64,000 nucleotides of DNA from Carnegiea gigantea (lineage: Eukaryota > Streptophyta > Magnoliopsida > Caryophyllales > Cactaceae). The translations under genes were made by a program, and so were the position numbers. Below the pieces are notes generated by a model, which did no database searches, was not told the origin of the DNA, and was given only the letters and a program-made list of their open reading frames with translations. Positions 10,835 through 23,229 of the stretch are shown here, piece after piece (the stretch's first letter is position 1; each line of letters opens with the position of its first letter). The DNA is taken from NCBI GenBank assembly GCA_029747015.1, contig JAKOGI010000447.1:507501-571500 (forward strand). Direction: 5' to 3'.

Positions 10835-13188
10835 TGATGTATGCTTAGAATGCACTCCATTTTAGGCTCATTTTGCTGCATTTTTAGAGAGAATTGTGTA
10901 TTTTATTTTATAATCTATACTCCTTTTCCCACTTTACACTTAGGAATGGCTCTTTTTGTGTTTTGTAGGTTTTTGGACCTTTTGCCCTTGCTTTGACCGC
11001 AATTGAGTGCATTTTGACTTCCCATGAATGCCCCTAATTTACCGTGCCCATGGAGAATAAAGAAGAACCAAATAATACTAAGATAGAGGCGACCACGAAC
11101 CCTCCGTGCTGATGGCCACGGTCCGTGGTAAGGCTGAAACTGCTTGCCTCTTTGTCTTTTTTCATCTTGTGGCTGAGAACGGTTGAGTTTATGCATAAAT
11201 AGGTTGAAAAGGAGGAAAGAATAAAAAACCAAAGCATCCAACTCTCACTCTTATCATTAGTTTTAGGATTTTTTCTAGTTTTCTTAAGAGTAAGAAGGGG
11301 ATTATGAGTGGAAGATTGGCGCTTGGAGGCTCGAAGTTTGGGAAGCCAGTGAAGGCCACTAGACCTGGCAAAAATTAACCTGACCCGAAAACCCGACCCG
11401 AACCCGCCTGAAAATTTTGGGTTTTGAACACGATTTTCTCGACCCGAACCTGTAATAAACCGAACCCAAAAAACCCGTAAATTCTTGGGTCAAACTCGAA
11501 CCCGAACCCGAACTTCCCTGCTCGACCTGAGTATTATATACTTACTTTTTAGTTTCTTTAACTTTTTTCCTGTTAACAATAATAATTTTTCATTATAACA
11601 AATCGTTTAGAGAGACGTTAATACATTATACAATTATCGCATCCCTTCGTAAATTAGACAATGGTTCCTGTCTTTTCCTATAAAACAACGTCATATACAA
11701 CTTATAAATGATACAATTTTAGAAAATGGCCATGAAACAACTCTAATATTAAGAAAAATAATTTTGAATTAGATAAGTATTGAAAATGTGCGAGTCATAC
11801 CATTATATTTTTGGTAAAATGAATATGTCTCATCGCATTTTAAAATCTCTTACGCGTATATAATATTCTTTCGTTTGGATTCCTTCCAATTGGTCTGGAA
11901 GCTGATGCAATGTTGGGCAATGGACCAACTTATGTTCGTATTAGGATCAACGAACTAATAAAGCATTCCTGATTAGGTAATGCTAAGTTAATTAATGAAA
12001 CATCAAATTATTAAACGAGCTATTAATAGGTCGAACCGTTCTGACTCGTTAACATGCTTTAGATGGGCCGACCCATGAATGACCCGACCAATTATTAATA
12101 TTTTAATATGCGGGTCAATCCATCCAAACGTGACTCATTGTCCACCCATACATGAATTTCATATATCATGTTGAAAAGTTTGGATATTTTTGATATTCTT
12201 TGAAAAAATTACAATTACAATGCTTGTTCATTAAATATAGACAATTTTAAATAATAAATATGCCAAATTTTTGATTTTGATAAAAAAATAAATAATTCAC
12301 TAAAAAGGCGTTTTAAACTCGTTGGGTTGATCCAAAATCCGTAAAACCGAAATACATCCGTCCGTATTTTACCCGAACCCGAAATACACCCGACCCGTGT
12401 TCTACCGGAACCCAAATACACTCGACCTGTATTTGACCCGCCCATCCGAATTGACAAGTTTAAAGGCCACCATTGTTGCTAAGTCTTTCTGCCCTTCTAA
12501 TCTCTTCTTGAACTTTTGTGTAAATGTTGAATTTTTCCATTATGTGTAAGTAGTTTTTCGTAATCTAGGGACTTGTTAGCCAAAGTATTGATGTTGGATC
12601 TCTAATTTTTAATATTTGTATTTTATCCAATTGGTTTGATTGAATTCTATTCGTGGATGAACTATTATGTGCAATTTTTGGCTAGATTTTCTTGCATACA
12701 CTAGATAGTTGGGTGAAGTACTGAAAGGAGAAACTCACTATTAGAAGAACAAGTTAGAACTTAATTTAACGACTGCTTAAAAGAGAGTTATTTGTTAAGA
12801 AAAAAATATTACCAATCAAGAATCCCAAACCGATACTAAACCAAGGATATTTGAAAGAATGTTAATTGGTGTAGTTTTGTTAATTCAATTTGTTTCGAAA
12901 CAAAAGATTGAATTTTTTAGTCTGATTGCACTCATTAGAATATCCAATTTAGATAAAGTGCAAAACTATATCCAACGATCCAACTTTTTACTAGGTGAAG
13001 CAATTCCCTAGATGTCTTTAGTTCGATTGAATTTCCAATAGTTAAAATGTGGTAGTTGAGACATCCGATTGAAAATTGTGGTTGCTTACTCTTTTATAAT
13101 AGGTTAAAACTCGATACACTATACTTGGTCACTGTGAGATCGATACGAATACTATACTGCAACAGCCATGCGCTTGTGGTAGCAATCA
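10835..13188 (+). repeat. 3' LTR of the Athila-like element, interrupted
   Basis: It starts TGATGTATGC and ends GCAATCA, giving TGAT/ATCA termini. With the 1103-bp hAT insertion and its duplicated 8 bp removed it is about 1.24 kb, and its downstream part aligns with 1-913. A TATA-like TGCATAAATAGG lies near 11191. At 11092-11135 it carries a CCACGAACC...GGTCCGTGG palindrome. It retains about 30 bp near its end (13147-13176) that the 5' copy has lost. Confidence 0.88.
11360..12462. mobile_element. Non-autonomous hAT-like element in the 3' LTR
   Basis: The element starts TAGACCTGGCAA and ends TTGACAAGTTTA; the 12-bp inverted ends match at nine positions. It is flanked by a perfect 8-bp duplication, AAGGCCAC, at 11352-11359 and 12463-12470. 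The 5' LTR carries the matching site uninterrupted. An 8-bp duplication and TAG-type ends are typical of hAT. Many CCCGAACCC/CCCGACCC copies fill both subterminal parts, as expected of transposase-binding repeats. No transposase is encoded; the AT-rich middle has no gene. Confidence 0.9.
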
Positions 13189-16062
13189 AACTGCCCATCA
13201 CCTTAAATGAGTCCATCCACAAAATTGCCCATAAATTTACACCTCAAAAGTTTGAATTAAGATGCCCCAAGCAAAGGAGTCCAAGAACTTATGCCAACTT
13301 TTGAGTATCTTTTCAAAACCCCCCCATCACAATTCCAATCCTTAATCCTTGAGTGCAGTGAAAACAGAAAGTAAACCAAAATGCTTAGTCAAGATTAAGC
13401 TCACAGGCAAGCATGAGGTTTTCTGCCCCTTGAATTATGCCCAAGCTAGTCCAGACAATTATAATGATGACAATGCGAATTTGAGCGCATTCCTAACAAA
13501 TAGAGGATGGTATAACCCTTGGTTGAGATGAACCTTAGGAGAATGGTCAAGGACCTCGCAAGGAATTTGTACGCTCAAAAAATGTCCAAAAGGTACTTAA
13601 GAGTATGTTTATGTGATAATTCAAATGTTTACTCACATCATGTTTATATTTTCTTTGGTCATGACTTAACCTTACAATTGTAAGTTTATTCGCAGAAAGT
13701 TATGGCTAGAAGCTCAAAGTGTGATTCGATATTTCTTTGGTATGAAGAAATGTACATGAATATGCATGTGTTTTTAAAGTCCATGGTTATGTGTTATACA
13801 CCAAAATTGATATGTTTGTCTAATCATATGTTTGTAAGATCATTTATGAGATGACATAGATATGGAATGAAATCCTCAATTTGGAAAGTTCATTTGATGA
13901 TATATGCTGGTAAAATCATATGCTTGGAAATACCATTTCCATGGAAAATCAAAAATGATTTTGGTTCTGTACGCATAACCATGAAAAAAAATCAAATATT
14001 ATTGGACTAGATTATGATGGTAAAATCATATGTTTGGAAATACAATTTTCATGGAAAATTAAAATGATTTTGCTTTAGCAAGTACAGCCATGTTACCCAG
14101 ATAAACAATCCAATTATTATTGGATTTAGTTAAGATTACGAACAAGCATATGATATTTTAACCACATATAAGTTGGAAATAGAATATAATTTTTGTGGAA
14201 AATAAGAATTTTTGATTTTGTAAATAAACATAAGTTGGGATGCAATTTCCATGAAAACAAAGAATTTGGGTTTTGTGAGTACTACTATTTTGAGTTAAAC
14301 TATAACCATATAAATACTCCATAAGAGTTGGATAAAGAATATGGTTATGAATAGTAACTTTATAAGTCTTGTTGGCCCAAATATTTGAGATTTAAAAGGG
14401 GGTGTCACATTAATTTCAAAGTTGTACGAATCCATTTCAAAAAGTTCACACACTTTATAGTGTGTTTTTCCTCATCGCCTATAATACGATGGTTTAATCG
14501 CATTAATGGTAGGGGTGTACTTTCTTAAGAGTTGGAGAATGATTTACAGTAAGACTTGTCTAGATATATCTAATTATGATTATGTCATATTTAAGGTCAT
14601 GGAATGATATGTATATATGTACTTACAAGCATTGACTAGGCTAAACTGATTTGAGCATATACTATGACATATTTAAGGTCATGCAATGATGTTTTTATCC
14701 GGTGACGTTAACAATAGGGATGGGTAAGAGCCCATTATTTGATGATTAATGGTAGGTGCCCAACTCATACTTAGCATGATGCCAAGTCTTGAGTTCAATG
14801 TGGTCAAACATGCCATATGGATGGTTGCAAGCATTATTTTATTTACATTCCATCCCAAGTTCAAGTACTTGAATTGCCCGTATGTATATAAGTAAAACGG
14901 GGTGAAGAAATGCTCTTGATAGACGCTTCAATAGTAAAGTTGGTATGCATAATATATGGAGGCAAATACTCTAAAGAATATAAAGCGCCTACCTATGTGA
15001 GTATGAAGTTTGGCCGCTTCAAAAGGTAAAAAAAGGCTTGGCTTGATGCACTTATTAAGGATATGGACACATGACCTCAAATGCTATCAAATTTGTAAGT
15101 GTATGTTGAGATTTATGTGTGAGATGTATCTATTTAGTCAGAAAGGATGTATGGTTCAAAAATATTCTGCTATTACAATCAGACCAATTGGAATTATGTC
15201 TACTGAGTAAAAGTTCAAACCGCAAGATACTTTCATGATACATAGGTCTCCTTGTTTTCTCAAAAGCTTATTTTCTCTCATTCTTGGTATGGTGCAGAGC
15301 AAGAAAACTCAAGATTGGATCTTCCTACTTTTGAAATGGTGAGGGATTGTTGGAGAAATTTCAATAGCTGGCACATCCTATGAGCACCATGGGCAGACAA
15401 TAGGTGCCACCACAGCCTATGGTGGGTGGTTAACCAACAGGTTTTTTCCCGACTTCTTGGATACTTTTACCACATCATAAGCCCCTTAGACTACCCATCA
15501 ATCCTATCTCATAAGGTTCCTTTTGGCATATTATTAAGGCAATGGATAAGGACAGGGACATCGGAAATATGACATGAGAACAAGATGGAAAAAGTATCAA
15601 TTATCTACACTCCCATGAATCGAATTTGAGAAAACTTTAACATCTACACTTATCTTGTCAGCATTTTATTCCAAAGATTTGTGGTATACAACAAATAAGT
15701 CTTATAGAAATGATTTTGTTCACGACTCATTGATTTATGTAGTATCACAATTGCGATCTACATGCCTTTCCCCAATAAAACATCACTTATATAACACCTC
15801 GACAATTAAGTAGTTCTTAATTATCTTTATGGCCTTACTTCTTCATTAGCCATGTGATTAGCATAAATGACAACAATTACTCTTTTGAAAAAAATGGACA
15901 ATGTAGAAATCACAATCAAAATAAATAGTTATATGATAATGAATTCATTAAATGCATCAAAGTACAATTAATCATATGAATATATGTATCAGAACATAAG
16001 TACATGTAGATTCCCGAAAAAACATATTTTTGATATAAAAATTTATTAATTTTCTTAGTAAT
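13189..16062. other. AT-rich intergenic DNA, no gene supported
   Basis: Short open frames at 13349-13531 and 15010-15210 have no recognisable domain and no partner exons. The only structure I see is the diverged tandem repeat at 13908-14260. Confidence 0.5.
13908..14260 (+). repeat. Diverged tandem repeat, about 110-bp unit
   Basis: TGGTAAAATCATATG plus TTGGAAATAC begins copies at 13908 and 14018. Each continues through a CATGGAAAAT block and a TATTATTGGA block. A third, more diverged copy follows at about 14150-14260 with the same TTGGAAATA and GTGGAAAATAA blocks. Confidence 0.65.
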
Positions 16063-16065
16063 TTA

Positions 16066-16460
16066 GGCTCCATTTGAACCTTGAAAAATTTAATGGACAG
16101 AAAAAATTTTGAAAAAGTTTCGTTTTTTCTTGTGTTTGGTTTAGAAAAAATCACAAAGAAAAAAAATATGGGGGACAGTTAGGTGGAAAAATTGTTCGAA
16201 ATAAGGGATAAAGTTTTCCTCATAAAATTGTGAGGAAAGTTTGACGAAAGTTCCCAACCTCCTCCAACTTCACATTGCTTAGATGACATCAAGATGATTC
16301 AAGTAGCTCATCAACATTCAAATTTCTCAGCCAAATTTTTATATTTTTTCCTTAATCCAAACAAGAGAAAAAAACTCATTTTCTCCTTACATTTTTTTCC
16401 TTCACATTTTTTTCCTTCAACTTTTCTTTCTATCAAATTTTCTAATGACCAAACAAAGCC
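16066..16460. mobile_element. Tourist-like (PIF/Harbinger) MITE
   Basis: The 395-bp insert starts GGCTCCATTTG and ends CAAACAAAGCC, so its inverted ends are of the GGCNNNNTTTG kind. The trinucleotide TTA flanks it on both sides (16063-16065 and 16461-16463), the usual Harbinger target duplication. The interior is A/T-rich with long AAAAAT and TTTTTCC runs and has no coding capacity. Confidence 0.72.
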
Positions 16461-16463
16461 TTA

Positions 16464-18112
16464 GAAAGAAAGGAAAAGGAAAAAATCATGTGAACAAAAA
16501 TTAGGCATTTGTGTGGTTGAAAAATTAAGCATGTGACAAAATTGAGTAAAGGATAATTATGAATTAGATTTCTTTAGAACCTTAAAAAAAAGAAAAAAAG
16601 AAAGACAAGGGGTTTAGGCATGTTGTTTTTAAAAGACTAGTAAGATACACCCATGTACACTGCGGGGGGCAATACTATGCTAGATGAGATGATATATGTC
16701 CAAAGTATGAACGCAAAATATATGAGTGCAACCTTCCGCCTAGAATTAGCATAACTATCTCCATAATTAGCACAAATATGTACAGCGAACTATATAGAAA
16801 ATTAGCACAATTACATACAATTATATAATTGAAAATTAGCACAACCATCCACAATCTACGTGATTGCTTACCATTGACTTGCGAAAATTTACAGCGCACC
16901 CCAAAAATAATGCTGCACAGCCTTGCTTTACTCATTATCATATACAATTAGGATAAGCAAACAACTATTGGCCTTGCTATGTTTCTTGCCCTCTAACTCG
17001 AGAGAGTAATGGTGAACAGTGGCAGACATAGACATTTAGAACGAGAATGTCCATATATTAACGTCATTACTAATATACACTATTAAAAAATGAAATCATA
17101 TAATACATACTAGGGTAGTCTACTTTGTATAAAGTATAAACATTTTATCTTGTATTTTTACGAATGTTCCGTTTTGTACTTCTACATTAGTGGAACTTGA
17201 TATGCCATAATAATACACGCTACTTTTTTACTGAAAGAAAAATGATAGTCGACTACTTGTTTGTTCTCTATGATTCCTCGTAATTTAAATTTGATACATA
17301 AATTGTGTTAAAACCATAAAATATCACAATTACCCACTATTTACTAAAATCATTGGTTGCTTAAGAAGTCATCAACATCAAATATCAAATAATAAAACGT
17401 CTAAAAAAAATCAACATTAAGCAATGAAGTGAACATGCCAAAACATGAAATAAAACTATAAATAATTCAATAGAAATGTTTTTTTGTTATATTTAATTTT
17501 ATTTTATTTTTCTATCAAATTCCAACGTCATCATAACTGTAGTTTTTATATTTGAAAAAATTTAAAATATCACTATATAAATTGTGTATAATAAAAGGGT
17601 GTCAATAATTTTTTAGATTTATTTTATGAGTGTTCACGTATACTAATATTTCTTCTTTAAAATAATGCAGTAGAATTTTTTATTAGGACAAGGGGATTCA
17701 TAGACACCCCATCCCATCAATTAGATTTGCCCATGCTGGGGAATTGTACTTCTGCCTTGCTGCCATGCTCACAGTGAGGGTACCACCCTATGTCAAATGG
17801 GGATTACAATACATAAAATTATATATAGTAAAATGTAGCCTACAAATTATCCCCAAAAAAATAGAAAAATAGGACTTAAAATTTGTGGAAGTTTCCTGGT
17901 CTTGTCAGTGCAATAAAGGGGGAGATTTTTGTACATTGCTCCAAATATGTTGTTGGGTGTCCTAAGCAGTCACTAAGCAATACCAGTAGTAAGTCAATTT
18001 TGGAGGTTAATATTTTCCTAAAAAAAGGCAATGGATCTTATTTTATGAATCTCAAGTGGACATGTTAATTAACTACTTACAATAATAAATTGTTTTAAAT
18101 GCTAGAATTCTA
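16464..18112. other. AT-rich intergenic DNA
   Basis: No gene is supported. A short stretch at 16740-16850 holds four copies of AATTAGCACAA-like words. The rest is A/T-rich unique sequence. Confidence 0.45.
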
Positions 18113-18128
18113 CATGATAAAACTAAGC

Positions 18129-18364
18129 TTTTTTTTTTCTTTTGTAATGGTAAGTGGGCCTAGCCCATTAGACCCATATTTCAGGGGTACCCAATGAGTT
18201 TTAACAGACTTAGGGTTAGGGGTGCCAAAGTTTGAGCACAAACCCCAGGAACCAGGCCCACCGCAAATTCCATGCACAAAGCACAATTTGCTCCCCCGGA
18301 TTTGAACTCAGGAGCAGTGGTTGGACAAGGCAACTCCCAGCCACATGGGCTGGGAGCTCTTCGG
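18129..18364 (-). mobile_element. SINE with tRNA-like promoter
   Basis: The insert is flanked by a perfect 16-bp duplication, CATGATAAAACTAAGC, at 18113-18128 and 18365-18380. On the minus strand it starts CCGAAGAGCTCCC. It carries a box-A-like GTGGCTGGGAGTTGCC and a box-B GAGTTCAAATCC (plus 18297-18308), then ends in an A-rich tail (plus-strand T run just after 18128). A length of 236 bp, an internal RNA polymerase III promoter and a long target duplication are diagnostic of a SINE. It needs LINE enzymes to move. The intact duplication implies a fairly young insertion. Confidence 0.92.
18297..18308 (-). promoter_or_regulatory. Pol III box B of the SINE
   Basis: GAGTTCAAATCC on the minus strand matches the tRNA box-B consensus GGTTCGANTCC at most positions. 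Its partner box A lies about 35 bases upstream on that strand. Confidence 0.7.
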
Positions 18365-18380
18365 CATGATAAAACTAAGC

Positions 18381-19083
18381 GTAACCCAAAAAAAATCAAC
18401 AGATCGAGATTTAATAATAAAATTGAGAAACTTACAAATATAAGTATGAACGTCGTATTCAATTACAGCTACAAATCTGAATCTCACTCAGCTCACCATG
18501 CTTTCCTCCCCTTCTAATACCTTCATTCTACAAGTTAAATAGACACCCAAAAAAAAAAAAAAAAAAACCTTAGAAAAGCACACAACCTCTCAACCAAAAT
18601 GCCGCCAAACGTTCTGCACTATAATTAAAAAATTCAGATAATTCCATGCAAAATTGAGAAATTAGGGCTGCAGAGAGTACGACAAAGACACACCAAGCAG
18701 TAGCAGTGGCAAGAATGGTTGAAACAAATTGATGAAATAATAAAAATCATAAAACAAATCTAATATTGCAACATTAATCGCTAGCCCTCTTGAATAGTAT
18801 GAGCAATCTATATAGTAACTATATACGAAATTGAGTGAAACCACCAGCTCTTGCCAAATGTCACATTGGGGTTGGTTCATTTCTTTTCTTTTCTCTTTTT
18901 TTTTTTGGTTATTTTCCTTTCCTAAATAGCTTTGTAGTTATTACATAATTAACCTCCACTTATATTAATATGCATGCGCAACTATCTTAATGATTCTAAT
19001 GATAATTTTCATTTTGAATCGTGAATTTAAGGACTAATATAATTGACCTCCAAATTTGGAGTCTTTAAATTTGTAACTATATG
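18381..19083. other. AT-rich intergenic DNA
   Basis: I see nothing coding. There is an A run at 18550-18568 and a T-rich run near 18890-18906. Confidence 0.45.
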
Positions 19084-19091
19084 TCATTCAT

Positions 19092-19981
19092 TAGGGCTAG
19101 GAAAAAAAGGCCAATTTCGGACCCGAAACCGGTTCAAACCTGTCATTTGCATACCCGGATTCGATTGAACTTGGTCCGGGACTGGTTCTTAAATTCTGGA
19201 ACTGATTGCAACTGGGTCTGAAGCCGAATCCTAAAAACTTAAAACCGAAGCCGGATTTATTACCTGGTCCAATCAGTTATTTTTTAAAAAAATATATGTG
19301 AGATATATAAACATGGCTGCAAGTCTATGACCAACATGGGTATGGTCGCCAAACATATGTCGTAGATTATGAGGTAACGGTACCCTGACTTAACATACTT
19401 TAGATTTACTGACTATAAAAATTTCAAAAGGGGTAATCGTCTCTGATCCCTCAAGTAGAAAGCCGGAGACCCTCCATTTTACCCTAACATCTCGATCCCT
19501 CGGTTCGTTATCTTCATTGACAGTATGTGTTGTTTATTCTCCCGATGCGACCATGATTTCCGACTATAGAATGAAATGACTTGATTTTTTGTTAATGTAT
19601 AGTACTATGAGAAGATAGTATTTTGTATGCTTGGACGAAATGACATGCTTATTTATTCGCTATCTAATCGGAGTTTAATGCAAGGTAGATACCTACTTGT
19701 CACTCTATTAAATTCGATTTTGAACGATCAATTAGGTAGCTCACTAGTTGCGTTAGTTTCTTACAAAGTCACATCCACAAGTCTAAGAATGAAATAAAAT
19801 AAAACAAAACAAAACAAAACAAAAGGGAGTGGGTACCCGATTCCGACTGACTTCGGAAATAGTTCCAAAAATCCTAGAGCCATTTCAACCAGAACCAGGA
19901 CGAACTCCAGTTTCTTGGGCTCGTTCCAACTAGGATCGGCTCCATGAAAATGGACCAGACACCTGGTCCTGCTTAGCCCTA
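19092..19981. mobile_element. Second non-autonomous hAT-like element
   Basis: Its ends are TAGGGCTAGG and CTTAGCCCTA, a nearly perfect 10-bp inverted repeat. The flanking 8-bp duplication is TCATTCAT (19084-19091) against TCATTCAC (19982-19989), one mismatch. Both subterminal parts are rich in GGTTC, ACCGG and CCGGGACTGG words. No transposase frame is present. The inverted ends differ from those of the element at 11360, so this is a different hAT family with a similar design. Confidence 0.87.
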
Positions 19982-19989
19982 TCATTCAC

Positions 19990-20651
19990 ACAATTTTTTT
20001 GTCTTTTACATTTGTTATAATTAGTAATTGGCTAACTTTTGCAAACTTAATAGTTTCAAAAGGTTGCCATATATAAATTCGACATAGAGGCAACTTTGTA
20101 TTACAACCCACTTAAAAAAGTAAACAATTTTTTTTTCTTATGTCGTTAGTTGAAACTGGACTTTTTCCCATGTAGAAGTATAATTTATTAACATTGTAAC
20201 GTTTGTTCTTGTATTATTTTATTTCGTGCTGGGTTGTTTACGAGTTTGATGTTAATTTTATTTGTTACCCATTACTATCTTATTTTTGTATTGATTGTCA
20301 ATTATCCCAATATTTTGATTTCATTTGCATAGTGTTTCAATTATATTTTTCAAATATTTTCACTAATTACTATATATATATATATGGTTGCAATTTTGAT
20401 TAGCATAAAAGACAATTTATTTAACTTTCATTATAGTTTGGCATTATTCGCAGTCAAATATCCTAAGGTATTTGATTGTTATATACCTTAAACTCTATAT
20501 TCCATATTTACAAAAGCAATTTGTTTGTCACTATAACATTATTAAACTCTTGAAATATTAGTTTCTACAAAATATTCAAACTATACCAGAACATTTTTTT
20601 TGAATGCCTTTACTGGCTAAAATAGCCCTCCCAAAAGTGCCTCCACGAAGA
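19990..20651. other. AT-rich intergenic DNA
   Basis: No gene is supported. A (TA)n run lies near 20369-20382. Confidence 0.45.
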
Positions 20652-20654
20652 ATT

Positions 20655-21000
20655 CACAAGAAAATCTAGTTTTTGTAGCATTTGGTTTTGCCACAATATG
20701 TTCAAATATTGCTACAATAACCTTTTGTGGCAATTTGAAAATATGCTACAAAGTTGCCACAGATACTGCGTTACAAAAGGCTATTATGGCAAATTGTCGT
20801 TTGCCACTAAATATAAAGCTTTTGTGGCAAAATTTAATATGCCACAATTATCAAATTGCTACAATAGGTCATACTTTGTAGCAAGTCAAATATTGCTACA
20901 AAAATATGGTATTTGTGGCAATATAGTTAACTACAAATTGGTCTTTTGGTGTCTAATTTGAACACATTTAGTGGCAATCCTATTATGCCACTACAATTGT
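20655..21000. repeat. Left subterminal repeat array of the CACTA element
   Basis: About fifteen copies of TTGTGGCAA, TTGCTACAA, TTGCCAC or GCCACAA occur in both orientations within 350 bp. In this superfamily such arrays bind TnpA. The partner array lies at 28150-28319. Confidence 0.85.
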
Positions 21001-22084
21001 ATAAGTGTTCTATCATACAATTTTCTGTATTTGAAATTCATTTTAAATTTTACAGATATATGTTATGATATAATTGACTATTGCAATTGGTACTAGAACG
21101 ATATAATTAACTTTTGCAATTAGTAATGAAGTTAAGTATTGTACATAAACATACTTAACAAATAAAAATAAATAAAGGAAGCTGAAGACAAAACTAAAAA
21201 AATGAAAATTCATTTCATATATCAGACATGGAATCACAGAGCATTATTCTTCATAAGTGTACTTTGTTTAGAATTTCTAATAAATGAAGAAATGATAAAT
21301 TCCATTAATACTCGAATTCGGTAAACGTAGATTGTGCTAACTAATTAAGAAAACAAATAGAAAAATTAAACGAGGACTTCATCATCACCATCTCGTCCTC
21401 TTCACCTCGTATGATCGTCCAACATCATTCTTAGAATGGGATGCCTATATGAAAGACCAAGTAAATAAAGAAATAAGCATTAGCACCGGTTCATATTTGC
21501 ATATAAAAAATAACAACGTAGGTTGATATAATTCCCAAGCAAATATGAAAACGGATGGACAACCTAGGGCTAGGAGTGTTAGTGTTTTCTTAATTTCTGG
21601 GGCGAAACGGATAGAGTTTCCCTAAACTGACCATTTTCTAGGCTTAAAGTCTTACATTAAATCCCCTGCACTGAATAGAAATACAAAGAAACATCAAACA
21701 AGCTCAACGGTTACACGTCGGAGACCACAACTCTACAGGCCACATGCCCGGAGTAAACCATTCAATGAAGTTCTAAACACCCAACCACATAATCAGCTAA
21801 TTGAACAAGTAAACCTAAAACCAAGCATCAATTTATTACCGTTACACAAGCCTTACATTACATAAGCAATTCTACACATTCTAAACCAGAGAATCAGCTC
21901 TGCAAGCTTTGTTATGTTTTGCTAAAAAAAGCATGCTTTTCTGCTGCATTTCCTTCGTTCACATGCTTATTTGCTTGTGCAATTCTTTCTGCCGCTTATT
22001 TTAACTAATTTTTGTTTGGCTACTGATCAGTTGTTGATTCTATTGAATCATGATATTCCAAATGAGGGAGTCGAAATAAACATA

Positions 22085-22690
22085 CCTCTCGTTTTGTCCA
22101 CTACGACTATTATCCATGGAAGAAGAAGAAAGATGCTGGGATGATCCACTTGATTGCACCTATAGGCCAAGGTGATCAACTCAATTAGTTATATTTAAAG
22201 TACAATGATTACTTTCCAAAAAAATAAGAATGTCTACAATGTTGTTGACACTAACCTGTGCATTTGAAGGACCTAGTCTTCGCTCTAGAGCACGAAGGCG
22301 TGCTTTATAAGACTCGTGAATTTGAGCAACTCGCCTATTAACTTCAGTTTCAATCCTCTCTTGGATATCAATTTCAGGTATGACCTTCTTTTGGTAAGTA
22401 GAAAACGATAACACCCCTTGACCCATGCCCCTTTGGTGATGTGATCCTTTGCGATGCGCTAGGACACGACTGAAGGCCTCTTGGGGAGTGAGGTTGTCCA
22501 CTCCATGCTCATCTAGTTGTTTTTTTATGTAATTCTTGAAGATCCTTGTACGCCTTCTCTGCTAGCTCATCTGACCAAGTCCCCTCTTTCTTCTTTCTTT
22601 GAATCTTCCATAATTGTAAATAATATGGCTCTTCCTCTTCAATTTGTAGTTGAGACTCTGCATTTGAATCGTTTCACACATCCATTGGTT
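22085..22690 (-). pseudogene. TnpA-like / Transposase_24 protein fragment
   Basis: On the minus strand, from about 22690, one reads AESQLQIEEEEPYYLQLWK, then EGTWSDELAEKAYKDLQELHK. After a stop and a frame change comes DNLTPQEAFSRVLAHRKGS...RGMGQGVL (22501-22400). This is the Plant_tran/Transposase_24 pattern (GTW, then LTPxEAF..V, then a G-rich GLG motif). A glutamate/arginine-rich coiled stretch follows (IQERIETEVNRRVAQIHESYKARLRALERRLG). A last serine-rich piece, about 22085-22162, looks like a separate exon. In En/Spm the corresponding protein binds the subterminal repeats. The frame break near 22510 suggests inactivation. Confidence 0.75.
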
Positions 22691-23229
22691 TCTGCAACTG
22701 AATTCATGTAAGAAAAGTCATATGTTAAGCTACAAACACAATTAATAGAACAACTTTATGTTTACTATCATACTCCAGTTTAACAACCTCTTATAACATA
22801 CCGAAGTACTCTTTTTCTCGACTGAGCTCATCACCTTTCACCACAACACCACAATTTTAGGTACTAGGATTTTTCGCTCGTGCTTTTGTATGAAATAGAC
22901 ATCTATTACAACATATCCATCATAACAAAGGACTCTCTTCATAGGACACTGTCTCAAAACCAATAGTTCATAATTTGCTCTTTCATCACACTGTTTCCAC
23001 AATTGGGTAATCTAACCAAAAACAAAACAAAAGGTTAACACCCAGGCTAATTAGTTATATAAGGTAGATGTGCAGTTATCGTATTTACTTACCCGATCTT
23101 CAAATCATTGGTTAAAATTGCATCTATAGGATGCATCAATACTTTCATATTCCCTAAAATGCAAAAACAATTAATATTTTTAAAAACAAATATTAGAAAA
23201 AGTTAGAATATCTACTCGTTGGATACATT

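Larger units (their letters stand above)
1..13188 (+). mobile_element. Athila-like Ty3/gypsy retrotransposon, degenerate, 5' end outside window
   Basis: The two ends share a long direct repeat: positions 1-913 match 11145-13188 once a nested insertion is removed. Between them, in order, are a primer site, gag, protease, an RNase H scrap, a long purine-rich spacer, an env-position reading frame and a polypurine tract. This order and the peptide content are those of the plant Athila lineage. Most of reverse transcriptase and all of integrase are missing, so the element cannot move by itself. Two later elements are nested in it, at 2392-5760 and 11360-12462. Many stops replace tryptophan or glutamine codons, as expected from decay of methylated DNA. 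The classification is confident; the 5' LTR start lies left of the window. Confidence 0.9.

Noticed and set aside
13349..13531. 60-codon open frame beyond the Athila element
   Set aside because: It has no recognisable domain, no partner exons and no repeat support; unassignable.
16630..16665. Minus-strand CTAGT with a possible hairpin, Helitron-like
   Set aside because: The stem is poor and no 5' partner end was found.
18181..18517. Two overlapping open frames
   Set aside because: They lie in and around the SINE, which is non-coding.
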